A stretch of DNA of 64,000 nucleotides from Clostridia bacterium (GCA_017446155.1 JAFSRI010000038.1:1-64000); one strand, 5' to 3'; counted from the stretch's first letter, positions 51,571-60,376 are shown. Made by a program: numbers and translations. The notes: generated from the letters alone by a model not told the origin.

Positions 51571-52017
51571 ATGAAAGAATTTAAGGTGAGATTCAAAAGA
51601 CTTTCGGATTTATCCAAAATTCCCGTATATTCGAGTCCGAGCGCCGCAGGCGCCGACCTTTATGCAGCGACCGACAGGCCGATAGAAATAAATGCTGGTG
51701 AAACGGTTATGGTAAAGACGGGGCTTGCAGTAGAGATACCGGACGGGTATGTGGGACTTATATTTGCCAGAAGCGGACTTGCAAGTAAAAGAGGCGTAGC
51801 GCCCGCAAATAAAGTCGGCGTGATAGATTCAGACTACCGCGGGGAGATAATCGTTGCTCTTCACAATCATTCAAACGAGTCGCAGACGGTGGACGCAGGT
51901 GAGAGAATAGCGCAGATGGCGTTCTTGCCGTATATGGCGGCGACGTTTGAAGAAGCGGAACAGTTAAGCGACACCGAGCGCGGTATCGGGGGATTCGGCT
52001 CGACGGGGAGAAAGTAA
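51571..52017 (+). CDS. dut: dUTP pyrophosphatase
   Basis: A 148-aa trimeric dUTPase that makes dUMP and keeps uracil out of DNA. All five motifs are present: AGADLYAA, ARSGLAS, GVIDSDYRGE, GERIAQM and RGIGGFGSTG. ATG 51571 follows AAAGGAAC; the ATG at 51553 includes that ribosome site, so it is less likely. It lies 18 bases downstream of the GH78-like gene, so it may be read in the same transcript. Confidence 0.95.
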   Translation: MKEFKVRFKRLSDLSKIPVYSSPSAAGADLYAATDRPIEINAGETVMVKTGLAVEIPDGYVGLIFARSGLASKRGVAPANKVGVIDSDYRGEIIVALHNHSNESQTVDAGERIAQMAFLPYMAATFEEAEQLSDTERGIGGFGSTGRK

Positions 52018-52059
52018 ATTTAATTTGTAAACAAATCATCTTTCAGAGGTACACGCAAA

Positions 52060-52905
52060 ATGGGAAACAAGAGTTTCAGAGAGAAAGGGCTTGGCGCCGA
52101 CGGCAAGTGGACAATGTTCTTGCGGATATTGGGGTTGACCGCCGTCATCGTTCTTGTGGCACTTGTTGTTACAATGACGAGCCGACAGGACGAAAAGCCG
52201 ATAGAGTCGATGATTGACGCGACGACGCAGACGACTCAAACGTCTTTCACGCAGGAAACGACGCCCGTTTTGACCACAACTCAAACTGCAATTCAAACGA
52301 CAACTCAAACGACAACTCAAACAACAACTCAAATCACAACTCAAACGACTTCCGCAACAACTGCCGCTCCCGCGCCGATAGCGCCGACGGACGACGAAAT
52401 GGAAGCGCTGATAAACAAAAAATACATAACCGTAAACCCGTATTCAAGGGTGGGAATCAGGCGCGCGTCAACGCTTAAAATCGTTGTTCATTATGTGGCG
52501 AATCCTTCAAGTACGGCGGAGCAGAATTGGAACTATTTTAACGGATTGGCAAAATCTCACGTTACAAGCGCAAGCTCAAACTTTATAATCGGTCTTGACG
52601 GTGAGATAATTCAATGTATGCCGATATATGAGATAGCATACGCAAATGCACCGATAAACGACACGTCGATTTCCATCGAGTGCTGCCACCCGACAAACGA
52701 CGGACATTTCAATCAAGCGACGTACGACTCGCTTGTGAAGCTCGTTTCATGGCTTGCCAACAGATACGGTCTGTCAAGAAATGACGTGATCCGTCATTTT
52801 GACGTAAGCGGCAAGATGTGTCCGCTTTATTGGGCGGGCGACGAGGGATCGATCGGATATGAACGTTGGATGGCGTTCAAAGAAGATTTGATAATAGACG
52901 AATAA
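52060..52905 (+). CDS. Membrane-anchored N-acetylmuramoyl-L-alanine amidase
   Basis: A 281-aa amidase of the PGRP/Amidase_2 fold that cuts the bond between muramic acid and the stem peptide. Membrane helix near residues 20-43, then a Thr/Gln-rich linker (about 55-105) with five near-identical QTT repeats, then the catalytic domain. Zinc and catalytic residues are visible in VVHYVANPS (His), SISIECCH (Glu) and GKMCP (Cys or third ligand) near residue 255, with RHFDVSG before it. It could act in sporulation, germination or cell separation. AGAGG lies before the ATG. Confidence 0.9.
   Translation: MGNKSFREKGLGADGKWTMFLRILGLTAVIVLVALVVTMTSRQDEKPIESMIDATTQTTQTSFTQETTPVLTTTQTAIQTTTQTTTQTTTQITTQTTSATTAAPAPIAPTDDEMEALINKKYITVNPYSRVGIRRASTLKIVVHYVANPSSTAEQNWNYFNGLAKSHVTSASSNFIIGLDGEIIQCMPIYEIAYANAPINDTSISIECCHPTNDGHFNQATYDSLVKLVSWLANRYGLSRNDVIRHFDVSGKMCPLYWAGDEGSIGYERWMAFKEDLIIDE
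52285..52347 (+). repeat. 12-bp tandem repeat coding the amidase linker
   Basis: About five copies of a 12-base unit (ACAACTCAAACG and variants) encode the Thr-Gln linker. Slippage could change linker length between strains. Confidence 0.7.
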
Positions 52906-52910
52906 AAATC

Positions 52911-52934
52911 AGCGCCGTATTCGGCGCTGTTTTC
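52911..52934 (+). terminator. Terminator of the amidase gene
   Basis: AGCGCCG-TATT-CGGCGCT followed by a T run. Confidence 0.8.
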
Positions 52935-52984
52935 ATCTTTTATATACAAAAGTATAATGTTTAAAAAAATCAAGGCGGCAGATA

Positions 52985-53818
52985 CTATTTTGCCGTTTTT
53001 CTATATACTGCTATGCAAAATTCCACGCGTGTATCGAGAGAGTCTAAATTATCAAGTTTTGCCCTGTCTTTTGACGAGGTTTTATAGCAATACGGCGTCA
53101 TCGAGAACAGATCAAGAATTTGTCGGTTTGTGTCCAAATGAATGCCGTATTTCATTTCTTTTGTATAAAGTAGAGTAAAACCGTCAAAATCGAGCGTGTC
53201 TATTTCATTTTCATACGGCTCGTCATACACGGCGCATTTAAGTTCCCACAGGTGTTTTGCCAGCGGAAAAACGCGAATTAGCAGAGCGTTGTCTTTTGCA
53301 ATTTTAAAAAATTCGTTCGCTTCATGCGGCGCGAAAAGGTTTATTATCACGTCAGAGCAGTTTTCCGCTATCGGAATTGAAAACGCGCTTGCGACGGCAA
53401 GTTCTATATTTGCTTTACGTCTGCCGGCGGCGTCAAGCGCTTTTTTTGAAATATCAATGCCGTAAATTTGATGAGCGATTTTTCTTTCATCAAGTGCTTT
53501 TGAAATATGCTCCGTATAATAGCACTCGCCGCATCCGATGTCGGCAATCACACCGCCTCCGCGCGCGTAAAGTTCATTGCAAACAATGCGGCTGACTTCA
53601 TCGCGCAGGGGAGAGTATTTATCGAGCGAGAGAAAACGTGTTCTTGCGTTTACCATCTCGGTGTCGTCGCCGTGACGTTTTTTTGACGATGCCTGCGACA
53701 TTAAGAGATTGACGTAACCTCTTTTTGAAATATCATAACTGTGCCCGACGGAACAGCGGTATATTTTTTCACATCGTTCAAGTTTGCCGCCGCATACGGG
53801 ACAAATAAATTCAGACAT
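52985..53818 (-). CDS. RlmA-type 23S rRNA (guanine-N1) methyltransferase
   Basis: A 277-aa SAM-dependent methyltransferase related to RlmA, which methylates G745/G748 in 23S rRNA and can affect macrolide or tylosin sensitivity. The N-terminal zinc finger is FICPVCGGKLER with CSVGHSYD (Cys3His). The SAM-binding motif is ADIGCGECYYT near residue 88, followed by GIDISKKAL. ATG 53818 follows GGGAGG 7 bases upstream; a TTG further up would overlap the ribosome site. The next gene upstream (YlmH-like) is on the same strand, 42 bases away. Confidence 0.9.
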   Translation of the reverse strand: MSEFICPVCGGKLERCEKIYRCSVGHSYDISKRGYVNLLMSQASSKKRHGDDTEMVNARTRFLSLDKYSPLRDEVSRIVCNELYARGGGVIADIGCGECYYTEHISKALDERKIAHQIYGIDISKKALDAAGRRKANIELAVASAFSIPIAENCSDVIINLFAPHEANEFFKIAKDNALLIRVFPLAKHLWELKCAVYDEPYENEIDTLDFDGFTLLYTKEMKYGIHLDTNRQILDLFSMTPYCYKTSSKDRAKLDNLDSLDTRVEFCIAVYRKTAK

Positions 53819-53860
53819 CGGTTGTCCTCCCAAAATAATACAAAAGTATAAAAATATAAA

Positions 53861-54637
53861 TCACAAGTATTTGTCGAACAAAATGATCGTTCTTCCTTTT
53901 TTTGAAACGTCGGAGGCAGACACAAGCACTGCCTTACCCGATCCACGCAGAACGAGCTTGCTGCCCTCTGATATTTTCGCGTCTGTTTTTAGTATTTGAC
54001 GGTCGTTCACAAATACGATGCCTGAAACGATCGCTTCCTCTGCTTTTGAGCGCGACAGCGAAAAAACGGACGCTATCAAAGCGTCAAGCCGAAGGGAGGG
54101 AACAGTGTCGCGGCGACGTTCGGTTTTAAAGGACGACATGCTTATTTCATTCAGATTTATCGGCTTTATTGTGAGCGGCACACGCCCTGCCTTGCTGAAA
54201 TTTTCCGAGATATATTTCGCCATGTGACTAATGACAAAAATGTCCGCCGTCCGTTCACCTACGATTATATCGCCCAACATTTCGCGTTTTATGCCAAGCG
54301 CCATCAGTGCGCCGAGAAAATCTCTGTGCGTCAGGTGTGGCGAGCCGCTTGCGTATTCGCAACGGAGTGCACAAATCGGTGAATCGTCAGGGTTTTCGAT
54401 AAAATATTGAGGAAAACTTTCTTTTTGAAAATAGTCAGGGAAAAAAACGCACACAGTGCGCTCGGCGTCGTCATAACCGCCGAGGAATACGGCATTTACG
54501 CTTTTTGATGAGCAGAACCGTATTGCCTCCGAGCGCTCCTCTGCATCGAGAAAGAACGTATGTGTAATCATCGCGTGGTTATCGCATTGAAGCATAAGCT
54601 CGGCAAGTCGCTTTTCAAATAATTCTTTTTCGTTCAT
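53861..54637 (-). CDS. YlmH-like S4-domain RNA-binding protein
   Basis: A 258-aa protein of the YlmH group. N-terminal domain with RDFLGALMALGIKREMLGDIIV near residue 105, then a C-terminal S4 RNA-binding domain: SLRLDALIASVFSLSRSKAEEAI with VFVNDR. In other bacteria YlmH helps rescue stalled ribosomes and sits in a cell-division cluster; here it lies apart from ftsZ and the yggT genes. Its ribosome site is weak. Confidence 0.88.
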   Translation of the reverse strand: MNEKELFEKRLAELMLQCDNHAMITHTFFLDAEERSEAIRFCSSKSVNAVFLGGYDDAERTVCVFFPDYFQKESFPQYFIENPDDSPICALRCEYASGSPHLTHRDFLGALMALGIKREMLGDIIVGERTADIFVISHMAKYISENFSKAGRVPLTIKPINLNEISMSSFKTERRRDTVPSLRLDALIASVFSLSRSKAEEAIVSGIVFVNDRQILKTDAKISEGSKLVLRGSGKAVLVSASDVSKKGRTIILFDKYL

Positions 54638-54690
54638 AAAACAAAACTATACAACAGTATAAATGTAAAAAGCATGATATTGCAAGGAAT

Positions 54691-55494
54691 TTACCCAACA
54701 CATACAGTTTTTGCCGGCGGAATTTCAATCGATTCTCCGTTGACGCTTACCCATACGGATATGCCAGACGGATTATATATTTTTTTGCCGTCGGTCGAAA
54801 CGGTAAGCGCTCTCATTGCGGTAACATAATCGTATATTTCGATGTTCGTCGCATACCAAACGTCGTCAAGGTTTGAGATCGACGAGCATATTTTTTCGGC
54901 AAGATCCCAATTATTCATTCTGTCAAATTCGTAACTGTGCCCCCAAATGTAAAGCAATCCCCCGAAGTTCCACGTTTGTTTGAGGGTGTTTTCGAGGAAG
55001 TTTTTTATAACAGGCTCGGCTTCTGTATGGTGACATGTAGGATGCCAAAGAAGAAAATCTTCCGGCAGGGAAAACCCGCGTGAATGACCCGTCGTTCTGC
55101 TGTAAACGATTCCGCAAGCCTTCATTGCCGTGAGCGTGTCTTCATTGTATGTGCCGTAAGGATACGCCATGCCGCGCACGATATAACCGCATAGCGTTTC
55201 AAGGTTCTTTCTGTCCTCGAATATTTCGGTTGTCTGCGCCGTTATCGGCATTCGTTCAAGATGCGGATGGGTAAGCGTATGAACGGCTATTTCATGACCT
55301 TGATACAGCGTATTTATCTCTTCGGCTTTTACGACGGTATCGTGGTCGAATCTGCCTGATATAAGATTAAATGTGGCTTTAAGATTATATTTGTTAAACA
55401 GTTCGACAAGTCGTCTGTCGGCTTCGTTGCCGTCGTCATAGCTGAACGTTACGGCAAAGTGTTTGCCGTTTTTATATCTGTCAAATTTTATCAT
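54691..55494 (-). CDS. NodB-type polysaccharide deacetylase, copy 1
   Basis: A 267-aa metal-dependent deacetylase of the NodB fold, without signal peptide. Motif 1 is TFSYDDGNEADRRL, in which the second Asp would coordinate metal. The His pair is in HTLTHPHLE and the third motif GMAYPYGTYN near residue 135. The C-terminal block WHPTCHH is atypical and shared with copy 2. About 55% of residues match the next gene by eye, so this is a tandem duplication. ATG 55494 has CGGAG just upstream; the longer frame runs into the palindromic element. Confidence 0.9.
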   Translation of the reverse strand: MIKFDRYKNGKHFAVTFSYDDGNEADRRLVELFNKYNLKATFNLISGRFDHDTVVKAEEINTLYQGHEIAVHTLTHPHLERMPITAQTTEIFEDRKNLETLCGYIVRGMAYPYGTYNEDTLTAMKACGIVYSRTTGHSRGFSLPEDFLLWHPTCHHTEAEPVIKNFLENTLKQTWNFGGLLYIWGHSYEFDRMNNWDLAEKICSSISNLDDVWYATNIEIYDYVTAMRALTVSTDGKKIYNPSGISVWVSVNGESIEIPPAKTVCVG

Positions 55495-55516
55495 TGTCGG
55501 TTCTCCGTTTTTGTGC

Positions 55517-55640
55517 GGCGCCGCGCCGCGCAAACGCTGTGCGTTTGCGCCGACGCGCGATGCCGTCGGGCTGTGTTAAATGTTTGATGATTATATAATC
55601 GGCATCGCGCGCCTATGCCGCGAAGCGGCGGCGCGGCGCC
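55517..55640. repeat. Cloverleaf-shaped GC-rich palindromic element B
   Basis: A 124-base element with the same plan as element A at 29195. Terminal arms GGCGCCGCGCCGC (55517-55529) and GCGGCGCGGCGCC (55628-55640), 13 bp. Hairpin GCGCAAACGC-TGT-GCGTTTGCGC (55528-55550, 10 bp). Central stem CGCGCGATGCCG/CGGCATCGCGCG (55554-55565 with 55600-55611, 12 bp) around an AT-rich 34-base loop. Hairpin GCCGC-GAA-GCGGC (55617-55629, 5 bp). Primary sequence is unlike element A. It lies between the two duplicated deacetylase genes. Confidence 0.82.
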
Positions 55641-55648
55641 TTAAAAAG

Positions 55649-56467
55649 TCAGATCGTGATTGCCTTTGCATGCGGAACTTCGATAGCCTCATCGTCAACC
55701 GAAATCCAAACGTCGATGTCGGTCGGATTGTATATCGTTTTTCCGTCGGCGGATCTTCTCAAAGCGGAAATTGCATTCACATAATCGTATATTTCAATAT
55801 TTGTCGCAAACCAAATTCCATCATTGTGCTCCGACAAAACTTTCAGAATTTCCTCAAATTTTTCCCATTGAACGGGTGATTCTGCATTGTTGAGTTCATA
55901 ACTGTGCCCCCAAATGTAAAGCACACCGCCGGCACGCCACGGCGCTTTTGTAACGTTGTATAAAAATCTTTTTACGCAAGGTTCGCATTCGTTATGGTGC
56001 GACGTCGGATTCCATATTTTGAAATCTTGCGGGAGATTAAAATTGTTTGTTGCGACATTTGTTCTTCCGTAAACCAAAGACGCCGTGCGCATAGCCGTAA
56101 GCGTGTCGTCGTTATATGTTCCGAAAGGATATGCAAGCCCTCGAATTATTTGTCCCCACGCACCTTCAAGTATCTCTCTGTCGCGCATTATCTCATCATA
56201 TTGGTCTTTTATCGACATTTTTTCAAGATGAGGGTGAGTATATGTGTGGCATGCTATTTCGTGTCCATTGTAAAGCTCTTTTATCTCATTGGCCTTTATC
56301 CCGTCGCCCGTTTCTTTTATTACCGACGACGAAATAAGATTAAACGTTGCTTTCATGCCGTATTTGTTGAATAATTCCACAAGCCGTCTGTCGGCGGCGC
56401 CGCCGTCGTCATAGCTGAAAGTTGCGGCATAGCGTTTGCCGCCGGTATATCTGTCATATTTTATCAT
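55649..56467 (-). CDS. NodB-type polysaccharide deacetylase, copy 2
   Basis: A 272-aa tandem paralogue of the previous gene. Motif 1 is TFSYDDGGAADRRL, the His pair is in HTYTHPHLE, the third motif GLAYPFGTYN, and the C-terminal block WNPTSHH replaces WHPTCHH. It has no signal peptide, so the substrate may be a cytoplasmic or imported sugar derivative rather than cell-wall glycan. GGGAGGG lies before the ATG. The element at 55517-55640 fills the gap to copy 1, so the two might be expressed separately. Confidence 0.9.
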   Translation of the reverse strand: MIKYDRYTGGKRYAATFSYDDGGAADRRLVELFNKYGMKATFNLISSSVIKETGDGIKANEIKELYNGHEIACHTYTHPHLEKMSIKDQYDEIMRDREILEGAWGQIIRGLAYPFGTYNDDTLTAMRTASLVYGRTNVATNNFNLPQDFKIWNPTSHHNECEPCVKRFLYNVTKAPWRAGGVLYIWGHSYELNNAESPVQWEKFEEILKVLSEHNDGIWFATNIEIYDYVNAISALRRSADGKTIYNPTDIDVWISVDDEAIEVPHAKAITI

Positions 56468-56874
56468 GTTAAAACCCTCCCGCTTAACTTCAAACTATAT
56501 TTTACCGCATAACGCCGATTTTTTCAAGAGTTTTGATAACGTTTGAAAAATAATAAGCGCTATATTCGTTTTTTAGAACAAGACTATATACGCACCATAA
56601 GCGTTTTGAACCGTCTTTTAATTTAAATCACCTCGTGTTTTTTGTTTCCGAGAGATATTTATTTTATCATTATTACTTGCAATCGAATCGCCTTGGCTTC
56701 CGGCAATTTCTCTTTGATAAACGATCGGCGAGTAAATAAAAATATGGCGCGGGTCGTTTGTGACGTGAATTTTAAGATTGCCGACGCGTCAATAATAAAA
56801 AAACATAAAAAACACTCGCAATTAAGAAGCAAACATGATATAATAAACTTGTAAAGAAAAACGGAGGGAAAAAC
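56468..56874. other. Intergenic region before wecB
   Basis: 407 bases with no gene that I can support. A TATAAT box at 56839-56844, with a weak TCGCAA 17 bp upstream, is a possible wecB promoter. An open frame at 56642-56854 has neither a ribosome site nor recognisable protein features. Confidence 0.5.
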
Positions 56875-57969
56875 GTGAAAAAAATAGCGGTTGTAATAGG
56901 CACAAGGCCTGAGGCTGTAAAAATGTGCCCGCTTTTGCTTGAACTTAAAAACAGGAAAAATATAAATACCGTTTTGTGTGTAACAGGGCAGCATAGGGAA
57001 ATGCTCGACGGGGTGCTTGAACGATTCGGGGTCGTCCCGGACGTAGACCTTGACATAATGAAGGATTCGCAGACGCTTTTTGATATAACTGAAAGAACGA
57101 TGAGCGGATTTCGTGATTTCCTGTTCCGTCAGTCGCCTGACGTTGTCGTTGTGCACGGCGATACCACAACGGCGTTTGCGGCGGCGCTGTCGGCTTTTTA
57201 TATGAAAATTCCGGTGGCGCATGTCGAAGCGGGGCTGAGGACGCACGACGCGTTTTGCCCGTATCCGGAAGAATTTAATCGAACGGCGATAGACGCGGTT
57301 TGCAAATATATGTTTGCCCCGACCGAAAAAGCGCGAGAAAATCTGATAAACGAGGGCAGAAATAAAGATGACGTTTATGTTGTCGGAAATACAGCGATAG
57401 ACGCGTTGAAATATACGATAAAGCGTGATTATTCATCCGAAATTTTGCAAAAAGCAGGCGAAAGAAAACTGCTTGTTTTGACGGCGCACAGGCGCGAGAA
57501 CCGCGACGACCCGAAAAAATTCCGCGCGATGCTTTCGTCTGTTGCAAAAGCCGCGCATGACGCCGGCGCTTACGTTATTTTTCCGGTGCATAAAAGTCCC
57601 GCGGTAAGAAATGTGGCAAACGACGTTTTCGGCAAATATGACAACGCAATGCTTTGCGAACCGCTCGACGTTTTTGATTTTCACAATATTTGCTCTCGCG
57701 CATATCTTTGCGTCACCGACAGCGGCGGAATTCAGGAAGAGTCTCCGTCGATGTCCTTGCCTGTTCTTGTACTTCGTGACGAAACCGAACGCCCGGAGGC
57801 TGTCGAGTGCGGGGCGGTGAAGCTATGCGGCACAAACAGCGAAAGAATATACGGCGAAGTGTACCGACTTTTGACAGACGACGCGGCACACGACGCAATG
57901 ACGGGAAAGAAAAATCCGTTCGGCGACGGTTTTTCTTCGGTAAGAATAGCAGATATATTGACAAAATAA
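56875..57969 (+). CDS. wecB: UDP-N-acetylglucosamine 2-epimerase
   Basis: A 364-aa epimerase that converts UDP-GlcNAc to UDP-ManNAc for wall polysaccharide or teichoic-acid linkage. GTRPEAVKMCPL near residue 8, VHGDTTTAFAAALSAFY near residue 90, HVEAGLRTHD near residue 118 and TDSGGIQEES near residue 285 are all family signatures. The start is GTG, preceded by GGAGGG. It stands 125 bases before galE, perhaps in the same transcript. Confidence 0.96.
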   Translation: MKKIAVVIGTRPEAVKMCPLLLELKNRKNINTVLCVTGQHREMLDGVLERFGVVPDVDLDIMKDSQTLFDITERTMSGFRDFLFRQSPDVVVVHGDTTTAFAAALSAFYMKIPVAHVEAGLRTHDAFCPYPEEFNRTAIDAVCKYMFAPTEKARENLINEGRNKDDVYVVGNTAIDALKYTIKRDYSSEILQKAGERKLLVLTAHRRENRDDPKKFRAMLSSVAKAAHDAGAYVIFPVHKSPAVRNVANDVFGKYDNAMLCEPLDVFDFHNICSRAYLCVTDSGGIQEESPSMSLPVLVLRDETERPEAVECGAVKLCGTNSERIYGEVYRLLTDDAAHDAMTGKKNPFGDGFSSVRIADILTK

Positions 57970-58094
57970 AAAATAAGTTATATAATTTATATGGTGTTTT
58001 TGATGGCGTCCATCTGCATTGAAAAGAAAAAAATGATTCTAACTTTGATAAAATCGATGAACGCCGAATATATTGTATGGAGGAATGATTTATT

Positions 58095-59111
58095 ATGAAA
58101 GTTTTGCTTTCCGGCGGTGCCGGGTATATCGGCTCACACACGGCGGTGGAAATGATAGCAGCGGGATATGACATCGTCATTGCGGATAACTTTTCAAACA
58201 GCAAGCCGGAATCAATCAAACGCATCAAGCAGATAACGGGAAAAGAATTTCCGTTCTACGAGATCGACGTTTGTGACAAAGAAGCAGTGAGAACACTTTT
58301 CAAAAAAGAAAAAATTGACGCTGTGATACACTTCGCGGGACTTAAAGCCGTTGGAGAATCGGTGGCGCAGCCGCTGAAATATTACAGAAACAACCTCGAT
58401 TCCACGCTTACAATTCTTGAAGTGATGGCCGAATGTGACGTTCATAACTTTATATTCAGTTCATCGGCGTGCGTGTACGGCTTGCCGAAACATGTTCCGG
58501 TAACGGAAAATGACGAAGTAGGCAAGTGCCTCAACCCTTACGGCTGGACTAAATATTTTATAGAGGTGATCCTCGAATCCGCTGCGAAAGCCGACCCGTC
58601 GCTTTCTGTTGTTATACTCCGTTATTTCAACCCCGTCGGCGCACACAAGAGCGGCCTTATCGGCGAAGATCCGCAGGGAATACCGAATAATCTCATGCCG
58701 TTTATCTCTCAGGTGGCAGTCGGACGCAGAAAAGAACTTTCCGTTTTCGGAAATGACTATAACACCCCGGACGGCACGGGTGTAAGAGATTATATCCACG
58801 TCGTCGATTTAGCGAAAGGTCACGTTGCGGCTGTAAGCTATGTAAAGGCAAAAAAAGGCGTTGAGGTGTTCAATCTCGGAACAGGCGTTGGATACAGCGT
58901 GCTCGATATGGTAAACGCTTTTGAAAAAGCAAGCGGCAAGCCGATTCCGTATAAGATTACCGCAAGACGCCCGGGCGACTCAGATTCATGCTATGCCGAC
59001 CCGTCGAAGGCAAACGAGGTGCTCGGTTGGAAGGCGGAAAAGACGCTTGAAGACATGTGTGAGGACACATGGAGATGGCAAAGTCAAAATCCGCACGGTT
59101 TTGAAGATTGA
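58095..59111 (+). CDS. galE: UDP-glucose 4-epimerase
   Basis: A 338-aa SDR-fold epimerase that interconverts UDP-glucose and UDP-galactose. NAD motif GGAGYIGSHT at the start, FAGLKAVGES, SSSACVYG (catalytic Ser) and YGWTKYFIE (Tyr/Lys pair) follow, and RYFNPVGAH is the substrate region. Full length. It has GGAGGAATG 12 bases before the ATG. Together with wecB it supplies precursors for surface glycans. Confidence 0.96.
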   Translation: MKVLLSGGAGYIGSHTAVEMIAAGYDIVIADNFSNSKPESIKRIKQITGKEFPFYEIDVCDKEAVRTLFKKEKIDAVIHFAGLKAVGESVAQPLKYYRNNLDSTLTILEVMAECDVHNFIFSSSACVYGLPKHVPVTENDEVGKCLNPYGWTKYFIEVILESAAKADPSLSVVILRYFNPVGAHKSGLIGEDPQGIPNNLMPFISQVAVGRRKELSVFGNDYNTPDGTGVRDYIHVVDLAKGHVAAVSYVKAKKGVEVFNLGTGVGYSVLDMVNAFEKASGKPIPYKITARRPGDSDSCYADPSKANEVLGWKAEKTLEDMCEDTWRWQSQNPHGFED

Positions 59112-59222
59112 AAACACGCTTAAAGTTTTTAAATCATCTTGCGTTTTGACATTGTTTTTGTATTAAAACGATACGGAGATAAAAATATTTTTATAAAAAA
59201 TAAATAAATTCGCAAAAAGGTA

Positions 59223-59252
59223 TTGAAAAACGCAAAAACAGTGTGCTATAAT
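59223..59252 (+). promoter_or_regulatory. Promoter of the small membrane protein gene
   Basis: TTGAAA (59223-59228), an 18-bp spacer, TATAAT (59247-59252). Confidence 0.65.
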
Positions 59253-59326
59253 AAAGTGAAATATCGGATTATTATTCCGAACCGAAAATTGTTCCAAGAA
59301 TTCAAGAAAGGAATGGTATTTATATC

Positions 59327-59701
59327 ATGGCAACGGCAAAATCTTCGTTGCTCCTTTTTATCGTTTCCATCATCTTTGTTATTTGGGGCATACTGTTCGC
59401 TGTAACGAACGTTCTTAATCTTCTTGGAGGACATGTAGAGCTTGGTTTGGCCGCATATGCAGGAGCGGTTGCAGGTTGGGTCGGCGCTGTTATTGAATTG
59501 GTAGCGGGCGTTATAGGACTCAGAGGCAAACACCTCGGTGTTGGTAAACTCCTCGCGTTCGTTCTTGAAGGCATCGTTGCTTATAACTTCATTCTTACAA
59601 TTTCCGCTATCGGCTTTACATGGACCGCATGCGCTACACTCGGAAATCTTATTCTTCCGGCGCTATATTGCGCTGGCGTAGAAAAAGCAACAAAGAAATA
59701 A
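59327..59701 (+). CDS. Small membrane protein, unknown function
   Basis: I do not recognise this 124-aa protein. It has four hydrophobic segments (about residues 7-33, 41-60, 70-90 and 95-118) with a Gly/Ala-rich second helix and a short Lys-rich tail. No catalytic motif. The AAAGG at 59307 lies 15 bases before the ATG, a long spacing. The gene has its own promoter and a strong terminator at 59716. It may be a small stress or envelope protein. Confidence 0.7.
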   Translation: MATAKSSLLLFIVSIIFVIWGILFAVTNVLNLLGGHVELGLAAYAGAVAGWVGAVIELVAGVIGLRGKHLGVGKLLAFVLEGIVAYNFILTISAIGFTWTACATLGNLILPALYCAGVEKATKK

Positions 59702-59715
59702 TTACATAAGTAATT

Positions 59716-59750
59716 AAAAAACACCGTTTCGTCTTGAAACGGTGTTTTTT
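59716..59750 (+). terminator. Terminator of the small membrane protein gene
   Basis: AAAAAACACCGTTTC-GTCTT-GAAACGGTGTTTTTT, a 15-bp perfect stem. Confidence 0.9.
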
Positions 59751-59848
59751 GTTTTGTTTTAGCTACGTCCTTTTACGCACTGTGGAAAATGATTGAACGA
59801 AAGGAAACAGATAATAATTGTTTTTCGGACAAAATTTTGATTTTTCTA

Positions 59849-59877
59849 TTGACAATCGCCGATTGATGTGATATAAT
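59849..59877 (+). promoter_or_regulatory. Consensus promoter of the tRNA pair
   Basis: TTGACA (59849-59854), a 17-bp spacer, TATAAT (59872-59877). A perfect vegetative consensus, as expected for stable RNA. Confidence 0.85.
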
Positions 59878-59908
59878 CTCATTCGTCGCAGGACAAAAGC
59901 GACGAAAC

Positions 59909-59983
59909 GCTGGTGTGGCTCAATGGCAGAGCAGCTGATTTGTAATCAGCAGGTTGATGGTTCGACTCCGTTCACCAGCTCCA
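59909..59983 (+). tRNA. tRNA-Thr (anticodon TGT)
   Basis: GCTGGTG pairs with CACCAGC, followed by U and encoded CCA. The anticodon loop TTTGTAA sits on stem GCTGA/TCAGC. D-arm and T-arm (GGTTCGACTCC) are complete. Confidence 0.95.
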
Positions 59984-60015
59984 ATCGGCTTCGATTTTTC
60001 GAAGCCGATAATATT

Positions 60016-60100
60016 GGGAGCGTTCCCGAGTGGCCAAAGGGGGCAGACTGTAAATCTGTTGTCAGTGACTTCGGTGGTCCGAATCCACCCGCTCCCACCA
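60016..60100 (+). tRNA. tRNA-Tyr (anticodon GTA)
   Basis: An 85-nt class-II tRNA. GGGAGCG pairs with CGCTCCC and is followed by A-CCA. The anticodon loop CTGTAAA sits on GCAGA/TCTGT, and the extra arm GTCAGTGAC is long as expected for Tyr. Confidence 0.95.
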
Positions 60101-60101
60101 G

Positions 60102-60129
60102 AAAAAAGCACGCTTTGGCGTGCTTTTTT
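60102..60129 (+). terminator. Terminator of the tRNA pair
   Basis: AAAAAAGCACGC-TTTG-GCGTGCTTTTTT directly after the tRNA-Tyr CCA. Confidence 0.9.
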
Positions 60130-60326
60130 CTATGCCGTGTGCCTTTGGCACATGATGGCAAACATCGAGCCATTGCGATAAAAGGCGGCAATATTATTTT
60201 TCGGAAAATCAAAAAATATCATAAGAGAATATGCGCCGACGTAAGAGAACATAATCGGGTTTACTATATTGTTTCGGGCAACTCGGACTTTCATTGCATC
60301 GATTATTCGCACATATACTGCACATG

Positions 60327-60357
60327 AAAAAAGACACTTGCTTTAAGTGTCTTTTTT
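60327..60357 (+). terminator. Second terminator with no gene in front
   Basis: AAAAAAGACACTT-GCTTT-AAGTGTCTTTTTT. It lies 200 bases after the tRNA terminator. No gene that I can support is in 60130-60326, so it may end an unseen short transcript. Confidence 0.75.
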
Positions 60358-60376
60358 ATTTTTATTCAAAATTCTA

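Noticed and set aside
52285-52347. Short tandem repeats as a possible CRISPR or mobile repeat
   Set aside because: They encode an in-frame Thr-Gln linker in the amidase.
59923-60327. Open frames across the two tRNA genes
   Set aside because: They translate tRNA sequence and cross the terminator at 60102.
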